Shown in pieces: positions 57,954 through 64,000 of a stretch of DNA of 64,000 nt. The stretch covers positions 62,001 to 126,000 of the forward strand of contig NZ_JABKDE010000009.1 in assembly GCF_013623835.1 (NCBI RefSeq). The letters run 5' to 3'. Both the position numbers and the translations under genes were made by a program. Position 1 is the stretch's first letter, and each line of letters starts with the position of its first letter. The DNA comes from Brevibacterium oceani (GTDB taxonomy: Bacteria > Actinomycetota > Actinomycetes > Actinomycetales > Brevibacteriaceae). The notes beneath the pieces were generated by a model, which did no database searches, was not told where the DNA came from, and was given only the letters and a program-made list of their open reading frames with translations.

Positions 57954-58874
57954 ATGAGCACCACCGAGTACGACCACCCCCCGTTCACCGGGCTGAGCGC
58001 CTTCCCGCTGACCCCGCTGGACGGCGACGAGATCGACGAAGATGCCTACATCGGGCTGATCGAACGGCTCGTCCTCGCCGGAGTCGACTCGATCACGGCA
58101 CTCGGGTCAACCGGGTCGTATGCCTACTTCGACCGAGCAGAGCGGGCGCGGGTGGCGGAGCTGACCGTCGAATCCGGCCTCGACATCCCCATCCTCGTCG
58201 GCGTCGGAGCATTGCGGACGCGGGATGTGCTGGCCAATGTCCGCTCCGCGGAGACCGCGGGCGCGCAGGGTTTGCTGCTGGCGCCGGTGAGCTATCAGCC
58301 GTTGACGGCCGAGGACGTGTTCGAACTCTTCCGCACCGTCGCCGACTCCACCGACCTGCCGATCGTCGTCTACGACAATCCCGGCACCACGCACTTCACC
58401 TTCACCACTGAGCTCTACGCCCGACTCGCCGAACTCGACGGTGTGGCCTCGATCAAGATTCCAGGATTCCCGCTCTCCCCGTCAGGCTGGAACGAACGCA
58501 TCGGTGAGATCCGCGCCGCGATCGGCAATGAAGTGACCATCGGCATCTCCGGCGACGCGTTCGGTGCCGAGGGCCTCATCGCCGGCTGCGACGCTTGGTA
58601 CACGGCCGTCGGCGGCACCCTGCCCGAACCGATGCTCGAGATCACCCGCGCCGCAGAACTCGGCAACGTCGAAGGGGCCTGGGAGCTCTCCGCCGAGCTC
58701 CAACCGCTGTGGGATCTCTTCGCCGCTCACGGTGGCAGCCTGCGGGTGACAGCGGCCATCGCCGAGCACTTCGGCCTCGTCGGTCCGGGCAGCCTGCCGC
58801 TGCCGATCCGAGGTCTTGACGACGCTGCCAAGCGCACCGTCGCCGAGGTGGTCGACAGCCTCGACCTCGCCTGA
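57954..58874 (+). CDS. Dihydrodipicolinate synthase-family aldolase
   Basis: 306 aa with GAGGAGGA upstream. TIM-barrel class I aldolase: ALGSTGSYAYFDRAERARV, the Tyr in IVVYDNPGTTHF and the Schiff-base Lys in GVASIKIPGFPLS. The GSTGSYAYF turn in place of GTTGE-type suggests a non-lysine-pathway member that cleaves or makes a keto-acid. Downstream of the sugar kinase by 94 bp; possibly the same pathway. Confidence 0.88.
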   Translation: MSTTEYDHPPFTGLSAFPLTPLDGDEIDEDAYIGLIERLVLAGVDSITALGSTGSYAYFDRAERARVAELTVESGLDIPILVGVGALRTRDVLANVRSAETAGAQGLLLAPVSYQPLTAEDVFELFRTVADSTDLPIVVYDNPGTTHFTFTTELYARLAELDGVASIKIPGFPLSPSGWNERIGEIRAAIGNEVTIGISGDAFGAEGLIAGCDAWYTAVGGTLPEPMLEITRAAELGNVEGAWELSAELQPLWDLFAAHGGSLRVTAAIAEHFGLVGPGSLPLPIRGLDDAAKRTVAEVVDSLDLA

Positions 58875-58898
58875 CCAGGGATTTTCGCGCTCCTCGTT

Positions 58899-58972
58899 CG
58901 CCGACCGCTCGAGTTGCCCGCGAAAGCTCGCCGCATAACGCGGTACAGAGTCGCTGACTCGAGCGGTCGGCG
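58899..58972. repeat. 15-bp perfect inverted repeat between convergent genes
   Basis: CGCCGACCGCTCGAG (58899-58913) and its exact complement (58958-58972) flank a 44-bp centre. It lies between convergent genes and may be a bidirectional terminator or a REP-like element. Confidence 0.6.
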
Positions 58973-59025
58973 GAGGGGCCTGTCACAACCGCGGTCGGCG
59001 AAGGGCGGGTCTCAGCCAGTCTCAA

Positions 59026-59844
59026 TCAGTCGATCTTGCCGATGGGTTCGCGCTTCTCGGCCTGGAACTGGTCCTCGGCACGGCCGCGGGCCCAGTACGC
59101 CGAGATCGACAGCGATTCGCGGGGAACCTCGCGTTCCTTGAGGATCTTACGGATCGTCTTGATCGTCTCGCGCTCTCCGTGGGCGAAGACCTGCGGTGTC
59201 CCTTCCTGCCAGTCGAGTTCGCGCACCGCGGCAATGAGCGCCTCGTCCGAATCGACCCAGGTGACGTCGAACCCTGCGGGCAGCTCGGGGAGCAGCCGAT
59301 CCTCGGCATGTTCGACATTGGCGAGAATGACACCGGTCGCCTCCGCAGGCATCGCTTCGAGCGCGGAGCTCACAGCGGGGATCGCTGTGTGGTCGGCGAT
59401 GAGCAGATGCCACGGGGCGTCCGCCTCGGGGGCGTATTTGCCGCCGGCTCCGACGAGGACGATCTGATCGCCGACCCGGGTGCTCTTCGCCCACGGACCG
59501 GCAATCCCCTCATCGCCGTGGACGACGAAGTCGATCTTCAGCCATTTCTCGACCTCGTTGATCTCGCGCACCGTGTAGGTGCGGTTGCGCGGCAGCTTCT
59601 CAGGGGAATTCTCGCGCAGATCGGCCAGGTCGTAGGGAGGGGTCAGCCCGTGCTGCGGATCGGCGAACATGATCTTGACGTATTTGTCTGTGGCGTCGTT
59701 GTTCGAGATCGCGTCGAATCCCGACCCTCCGGCGGTGATGCGGATGAGGTTCGGCGTAATCTCTTCGATTGCCTGGACGCTGAGGATGGCCTGGGGTTTC
59801 GGGGGACGAGCGGGACGCTGGTCAGGAGTGGCGGATGCCGTCAT
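59026..59844 (-). CDS. Siderophore-interacting FAD protein (ferric reductase type)
   Basis: 272 aa. The FAD-binding signature RNRTYTVRE, a phosphate-binding GPWAKSTRVGDQ segment and NAD(P)H-domain DHTAIPAVSSALEAMP followed by the terminal SISAYWARGRAEDQ mark a ViuB/SIP-type NAD(P)H ferric-siderophore reductase. An iron box lies upstream. It releases iron from imported siderophores in the cytoplasm. Confidence 0.92.
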   Translation of the reverse strand: MTASATPDQRPARPPKPQAILSVQAIEEITPNLIRITAGGSGFDAISNNDATDKYVKIMFADPQHGLTPPYDLADLRENSPEKLPRNRTYTVREINEVEKWLKIDFVVHGDEGIAGPWAKSTRVGDQIVLVGAGGKYAPEADAPWHLLIADHTAIPAVSSALEAMPAEATGVILANVEHAEDRLLPELPAGFDVTWVDSDEALIAAVRELDWQEGTPQVFAHGERETIKTIRKILKEREVPRESLSISAYWARGRAEDQFQAEKREPIGKID

Positions 59845-59906
59845 GGGGTTCCTTCCGTGGAAAAGCCCACGCCGAGGCGGTCGGAGGGCCGCCTCGGCGC
59901 TGAAGG

Positions 59907-59925
59907 GATTGTAAGGCTTACCTTA
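59907..59925 (-). promoter_or_regulatory. DtxR/IdeR iron box
   Basis: TAAGGTAAGCCTTACAATC on the minus strand resembles the actinobacterial DtxR/IdeR box TTAGGTTAGGCTAACCTAA (12 of 19 positions, with AGGTAAGCCTTAC the core). It is about 60 bp before the siderophore-interacting gene, so that gene should be derepressed in iron starvation. Confidence 0.7.
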
Positions 59926-59946
59926 GCAAATGCCGAGAAGCCTGAC

Positions 59947-61278
59947 CTACCTGACGCGTTCGGCCATCTCTCGTCGGCGGTCGTCGCGGACGCGCTTGAG
60001 TCCCTTGACGGACTTGAGTGAATCGAGGATCGTCGCGCCCGGCAGCGCCGAGTTCGGGCCCTTGCACTGCATCATGTCATCGGGGTCCATGAGCACCACA
60101 CGGGTGCCGTCTTCCTCGAGGCGGGACAGGGCCTCGGTGAGCATGTATCGGGCCACCGAGTTGATCTCGTTGACCCGGCGCAGGTCGAGCACGAACGTGT
60201 CCGTGGTCGACTCCGGTTCGTCCATGGCGCGCAGGACGTTCTCCGAGCCGCTCCACTGGATGAGCCCCTGCAGGCTGCAGATGCGGACCATCTTGCCCTC
60301 GCCGTCGACGAAGCGACGGTCACGGCGGATGATCGAGCGGGCCGGTTCGGGTGCGTCCATGATGTGCAGGCTCAGCCGGTTGGAGAGGTCCTGGAAGATC
60401 TTCGCTCCGCGCACACTCGTGCCGTGCTTGTCCAGGCGCGGGGAGTAGGTCGCGATGCCGACCTGACCGGGCATGACGCCGAAGACTCCACCGGAGACGC
60501 CGCTCTTGGCGGGGATCCCGATCTCCGTCATCCAGTCACCGGCGGCGTCGTACATCCCGCAGGTCATCATCACCGCGAGCACCTGCCGGTTGACCCTGGG
60601 GGAGAGCACCCGTTCGCCCGTGAGAGGGTTGACGCCGCCGCCGGCGAGGGTAGAGGCCATGATCGCGAGGTCCTTGACCGTGACGAGGATCGAGCACTGC
60701 TCGATGTAGCCGCGCACCACCTCGTCGGGGTCGTCGTAGAAGATGTCATAGGAGCGCAGCATGTTCGCGATCGCGACATTGCGGTAGGCCTCGCGCCATT
60801 CGCCGTCGGCGACGCCTTCGTCGATGGCCAGCTCGCGACCGGCGAATCGGGAGAGCCCGGCGCGGACGATCTCGGTGCGTTCGGCCAGACTCGCACCCGG
60901 ATCGCCGAGGACGGAGTGGATGGTCATGGCCCCGGCGTTGATCATCGGGTTGAGCGGCCGGCCCGACTTCTTATCCAGCGAGAGCTCGTTGAACTTCTCA
61001 CCGCTGGGTTCGACGCCGACCTTCTCGAGCACGCCGGCCAGACCCTCCTGTTCGAGGGCGAGACCGTAGATGAAGGGCTTCGACATCGACTGGATGGAGA
61101 ACTCGTGCTCGGCGTCCCCGGAGGTGTATTCGATGCCGTCGAGGGTGGAGATGCAGATCGCGAGCTTCTCCGGATCGGCGGCGGCGAGGTCCGGAATGTA
61201 GTCCGCGTTCTCTCCGGACCGATCGGGACGGAAACGATCGAGCGTCTCATCGAGGAAATCCGGGATGGGTGATCGCAT
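59947..61278 (-). CDS. glsA: Glutaminase A with C-terminal STAS domain
   Basis: 443 aa. Residues 1-310 are a serine-dependent glutaminase: FSIQSMSKPFIYGLALEQEG with the Ser-x-x-Lys nucleophile, NPMINAGAMTIHS, and SGVSGGVFGVMPGQVGIATY. Residues about 325-435 form a STAS domain (FVLDLRRVNEINSVARYMLT), found in a subset of actinobacterial and other glutaminases. Converts glutamine to glutamate and ammonia. STAS may give regulation by nucleotide or partner binding. Confidence 0.93.
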   Translation of the reverse strand: MRSPIPDFLDETLDRFRPDRSGENADYIPDLAAADPEKLAICISTLDGIEYTSGDAEHEFSIQSMSKPFIYGLALEQEGLAGVLEKVGVEPSGEKFNELSLDKKSGRPLNPMINAGAMTIHSVLGDPGASLAERTEIVRAGLSRFAGRELAIDEGVADGEWREAYRNVAIANMLRSYDIFYDDPDEVVRGYIEQCSILVTVKDLAIMASTLAGGGVNPLTGERVLSPRVNRQVLAVMMTCGMYDAAGDWMTEIGIPAKSGVSGGVFGVMPGQVGIATYSPRLDKHGTSVRGAKIFQDLSNRLSLHIMDAPEPARSIIRRDRRFVDGEGKMVRICSLQGLIQWSGSENVLRAMDEPESTTDTFVLDLRRVNEINSVARYMLTEALSRLEEDGTRVVLMDPDDMMQCKGPNSALPGATILDSLKSVKGLKRVRDDRRREMAERVR

Positions 61279-61456
61279 GGCACCTCCTGCAGCATGTGGG
61301 GTCGGTCGTGTGGCCGGTCATCTCGCGTCCACGGCTGAGACAGCGTGGCTTGACGCAGACTGCCATTCTCACACACTCGAGCGTCGGCGGCGCATGTTCC
61401 AGGACTGGCACCGATCGTGGCGCCCCTGCCATCGGCGGCGATCCTACGGTGGAACC

Positions 61457-62314
61457 ATGACACGGACCAAGCTCTTCCTCATCGCCGGCCTCGCGGTCTC
61501 CGCCGTCGCCGTGATCGTCGTCCGCGTCCTCGTCGTCGGGTTGGTCGTCCGCTGCGTCGCACCCCAACCCGAGACGCAGGATCTGCCCGATCATGCGCTG
61601 ACCCCGGAAGAGACCATCACCGAGGTGGCCCCGCGCAAGGACGGAACCGTGGCGGTCCGTCAACGGCTGGTCTTCGAAGCCCCACCCGAGGGTGAGGACT
61701 CCGTGGGACTGTGGGTCGGCAGCGGGGGACTCGGCAGGAATCCGGTCAACGGCAACCGTCTGGCGATGATGCCGCTCGCTGATGAGCTCACCGCGGTGGA
61801 GCTGAGCACGGACGCAGGGTCGACGCGCCGACAGCCGCAGGAAGCAGGCGAACTCGACGTGCAGGTCGAGACCACGCGTGAGAAGGACTTCGACTATCCC
61901 AGGGCGCACTTCTCACTCCGCCCGAAGGACTCCGAGGGGCGGGCCGCGCGCTGGGAGGAGGGCCGATACATCGTCGAGGTGGAATACGTCCTCGACAAGG
62001 TCTTCCTCACAGTGTCCGGCAAGGAGGTCATCGTCCTCCCGCTGTCTGTCATCGGCGCACCCCGAGCCACCGAGGCGACGCACACGATGATCATCGACAC
62101 CGATGGCCCGCTGCACTGCCCGGCGAACAATGTCGACTTCGCACTGACAGACTGCACCGATGACTTCGCGCAGATCGACAACGCCGGAACCGACGGCACG
62201 AGCCGAATGACCTGGCGGGAGGACAACGACTTCGACCATGACCATGACGTCGTCGTCATCGACCCGCCCGAGAACATGAACGCCCGACCTATTCACCCGA
62301 TCGAGAGAGGCTGA
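61457..62314 (+). CDS. Exported/membrane protein of unknown function
   Basis: 285 aa. One N-terminal TM or signal anchor (LFLIAGLAVSAVAVIVVRVL), then an external beta-rich domain with EETITEVAPRKDGTVAV, resembling the N-terminal strands of DUF2207-type proteins. Residues near Cys sit late (PLHCPANN, TDCTDD). Overlaps the next gene (TGATG), which has a similar strand motif, so the two act together. ATG 61457 is chosen because the hydrophobic helix begins there. Confidence 0.75.
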   Translation: MTRTKLFLIAGLAVSAVAVIVVRVLVVGLVVRCVAPQPETQDLPDHALTPEETITEVAPRKDGTVAVRQRLVFEAPPEGEDSVGLWVGSGGLGRNPVNGNRLAMMPLADELTAVELSTDAGSTRRQPQEAGELDVQVETTREKDFDYPRAHFSLRPKDSEGRAARWEEGRYIVEVEYVLDKVFLTVSGKEVIVLPLSVIGAPRATEATHTMIIDTDGPLHCPANNVDFALTDCTDDFAQIDNAGTDGTSRMTWREDNDFDHDHDVVVIDPPENMNARPIHPIERG

Positions 62315-63066
62315 TGAGCATGCCGAACGAACGATGTGCCAAGGCGACGGCCGCAGTGTCGGGCTCGGTGCTGACTGGGTCGATCGTCGTTGTGGGATTG
62401 ATGCCCGGCGGCGCGGATGCGGCACCGAATCCGCTGCGCGGCAGCGAGACGACGCACACGATGACGATCGCCGCCGACGGCACCTACACCGTACGGATGG
62501 ACACGACGATCGACCTGGCACTCGAGACGCGCTGGGGCTTCGGCGACGAGATCCACGACGGATTCCGCCTGCCCGACACCGACGCTCTGCTGCCGCCCTA
62601 TCTGCGGGCGACGTATTCGCAGCCGCAGGGAAGCATCGACTCGACCCCCGCCGAGGCGACCCTTAAGAAGGAGCTGCACTCCGTGGACATCGGGTTCAGT
62701 ACGGACGACCTCGATCCGGGACGCCACCGGGGGACACTTGACTATCGGGTCAGCGGGGCCGCGATTCCTGCTGCCGACCTCACCGAGAGCAGGGGGAGCA
62801 CGGAGGGCAGTGACGATGGCGGAGTCATCGTCTACTTCCGTCCCCTCGAACGCGGCAAGCTCGTCATCGAATCCGATGCGCGCATCACCGGTGTCGACTG
62901 TGAAGCACTGGCCCCGCACGGCAAACCGTGTGGTGAGAAGACGAAGGGCTCATGGTTGGTGTCGGCGGAGGAGATCGAACGCGCACGACCCCACAGCATC
63001 GATGCCGTGCGGATCACCCTCGATGCGGATCCTGACGGGGTCGACGACCCCGTCATCGATTCCTAG
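62314..63066 (+). CDS. Secreted protein, partner of the preceding gene
   Basis: 250 aa. Signal peptide (AAVSGSVLTGSIVVVGLMP, cleavage near ADA-APN). The mature part starts with THTMTIAADGTYTVRMDTTI, like the strands of the upstream product, and has a later Cys pair (GVDCEALAPHGKPCGEK). No anchor at the C-terminus. Function unknown; co-translated with the upstream gene. Confidence 0.75.
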   Translation: MSMPNERCAKATAAVSGSVLTGSIVVVGLMPGGADAAPNPLRGSETTHTMTIAADGTYTVRMDTTIDLALETRWGFGDEIHDGFRLPDTDALLPPYLRATYSQPQGSIDSTPAEATLKKELHSVDIGFSTDDLDPGRHRGTLDYRVSGAAIPAADLTESRGSTEGSDDGGVIVYFRPLERGKLVIESDARITGVDCEALAPHGKPCGEKTKGSWLVSAEEIERARPHSIDAVRITLDADPDGVDDPVIDS

Positions 63067-63109
63067 GCTGCGATTCTCGAGCTGCGATCCCGAGGCTGCA
63101 GACAGTTTC

Positions 63110-63139
63110 GAGGCCCCCACCGATGACGGTGGGGGCCTC
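63110..63139. terminator. Bidirectional terminator
   Basis: A perfect 12-bp stem (GAGGCCCCCACC) and a 6-nt loop between convergent genes. No strong U-run on either side. Confidence 0.7.
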
Positions 63140-63165
63140 GGCCCTGAGGATTGCCAGAGGCAGGG

Positions 63166-63498
63166 TCAGCTGTTGTTGTGCGGGTCCGTGCCCTCCTCGC
63201 CGCGGCCGGACTCCGAGCCGTTGCGAGGATCCTCGGTCTGTCCGCGCTCGCCGTCATTCCGTTCAGCGCTGCGGCCTTCGTCCTGTCCGCGCTCGTTGCC
63301 GATCGCGTTGTCGGCGGCGTCTCTGGCCTTCTGGATCTTCTCGGAGTGCTTGCCGCCGGTCAGCGACTCGGCGACGCCTGCCGCTTTGTCGAGGAGCGAA
63401 TCGCTCATCTGCTCGGCCTTGTCGGAGTTGAGCTTGTCCTTGACCTTGGGGTCGTTGGCGAGGTTCTTGGCTTTGTCGAGGAACTTGTCGAATGCCAT
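63166..63498 (-). CDS. MT0933-family antitoxin-like protein
   Basis: 110 aa. The N-terminal half (FDKFLDKAKNLANDPKVKDK, then AEQMSDSLLDKAAGVAES) is the helical repeat of the MT0933/Rv0909 antitoxin family. The C-terminal half is acidic, hydrophilic and disordered. No toxin gene is next to it, so many such proteins may serve another, stress-linked role. ATG 63498 has AAGGA upstream. Confidence 0.8.
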   Translation of the reverse strand: MAFDKFLDKAKNLANDPKVKDKLNSDKAEQMSDSLLDKAAGVAESLTGGKHSEKIQKARDAADNAIGNERGQDEGRSAERNDGERGQTEDPRNGSESGRGEEGTDPHNNS

Positions 63499-63618
63499 GG
63501 CACTGTCCTTCGTGTCGGTCGATTGCTCTGTCGATGCAGATCGCGGGGCTGGACGGGGGACGCTTCGAATCCTAAACGGGCTGCCTGTGACGGAACTGGC
63601 AATGCCCCGCCATTCCAG

Positions 63619-63721
63619 CGAGAGACGCGCGCTTGAACGAGAGATCCGCGGTCGAACGAGAGACAAGTGGGTCCAGATTGCCATTTTCACGTCGGATATG
63701 TGCAATCTGAACCCACTTGTC
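63619..63721. repeat. Tandem and inverted repeats in a 334-bp gene-free stretch
   Basis: The gap 63499-63832 holds a 19-bp imperfect tandem repeat beginning CGAGAGA (63619 and 63638, partial at 63657), then a 20-bp inverted repeat with one mismatch (63662-63681 with 63702-63721) around 20 bp. A 13-bp direct repeat CCCGCTGGACGGC follows at 63770 and 63800. I see no gene here. Confidence 0.6.
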
Positions 63722-63832
63722 TGGCTGTGGGAGTGGCCAGACAGCCTCGCCGACAGGAAATTGCCCCAGCCCGCTGGACGGCCGACTCAGCCACGAAGGC
63801 CCGCTGGACGGCTGCCACAGAGCGTCTGTCGG

Positions 63833-64000
63833 CTACCCCAGCCCTCCGGACAGTCGAGCGTGGAGTGACTCGGTGTATGCGTTCATGCCGATCAGTTCGA
63901 CTCTCGTGCCCAGGGCCTCGTACTTCGTCACGATCGCGTCGAGGGCGGCCACGCTCGAGGCGTCCCAGACGTGCGATTCGCTCATGTCGATGACGACCAG
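63833..64000 (-). CDS. STAS-domain C-terminus, probably a SulP anion transporter (partial)
   Basis: 55 codons to TAG, running off the window. The residues LVVIDMSESHVWDASSVAAL and the following YEALGTRVELIGMN match the STAS domain: the core strand with its Asp-x-Ser, and helix. This form ends SulP sulfate/bicarbonate transporters. A stand-alone anti-sigma antagonist is the less likely alternative. The transporter body lies outside. Confidence 0.75.
   Translation of the reverse strand: MVVIDMSESHVWDASSVAALDAIVTKYEALGTRVELIGMNAYTESLHARLSGGLG

Overview
The window is high-GC, densely coded DNA of an actinomycete. Its small, often ATGA-overlapping genes, frequent GTG/TTG starts, DUF3618, DUF3263 and MT0933-type antitoxin families and a DtxR/IdeR-type iron box fit Micrococcales. 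A Brevibacterium-like host is my best guess, but that is inference from general resemblance, not a database match.

Host left flank (1-16312). A truncated BCP peroxiredoxin is followed by an isochorismatase-fold hydrolase divergent from a MarR regulator and a 14-TM MFS exporter. Next is a leftward operon (NRAMP-like carrier, pxpA/YcsF, DUF1445, fused pxpB-pxpC, biotin carboxylase-BCCP) facing a GntR regulator. Its gene content is that of the B. subtilis ycsF-ycsG-ycsI-kipI-kipA cluster plus a biotin carboxylase, so 5-oxoproline (or a related lactam) uptake and ATP-dependent opening is the likely job. Then come tRNA-Lys(CTT), a GroES-like gene with a DUF3618 gene, a cytidine deaminase-ASCH fusion, a Ser/Asp-rich secreted, membrane-anchored protein and a membrane-anchored probable beta-propeller protein.

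Prophage (16313-55033, about 38.7 kb). An apparently complete siphovirus prophage sits in the 3' end of tRNA-His(GTG), bounded by a perfect 31-bp direct repeat. From the left: terminator and integrase; DUF3263; a membrane protein; ImmA/IrrE-type protease; repressor; a switch region; Cro-like and antirepressor genes; an early operon of many small overlapping genes with YqaJ exonuclease, RecT, SSB, RusA and a DnaD/O-like initiator that appears to carry its own origin (iteron-like repeats of 11-bp and 8-bp period); terminase small and large subunits; a HIT-domain protein; portal; MuF; scaffold; capsid; connectors; tail tube; tail chaperones joined by a -1 frameshift at GGGAAAA; tape measure; Dit; a 1829-aa tail protein with an SGNH esterase domain and an S74 self-cleaving C-terminus; a membrane collagen-like protein; amidase endolysin; holin. 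Between the lysis module and attR lies an accessory island (52414-54817), partly AT-richer, of unrecognised membrane proteins. It is the best candidate in the window for an undescribed system such as superinfection exclusion or anti-phage defence.

Host right flank (55034-64000). The original tRNA-His terminator has been displaced to the far side of attR. It is followed by a DNA alkylation repair (AlkC/AlkD-like) gene and an HxlR regulator divergent from a 4-oxalocrotonate tautomerase-like gene, a ribokinase with a dihydrodipicolinate-synthase-family aldolase, an iron-regulated siderophore-interacting protein, a glutaminase-STAS fusion, two secreted/membrane proteins of unknown function, an MT0933-family antitoxin-like gene and the STAS end of a SulP-type transporter cut by the window edge.
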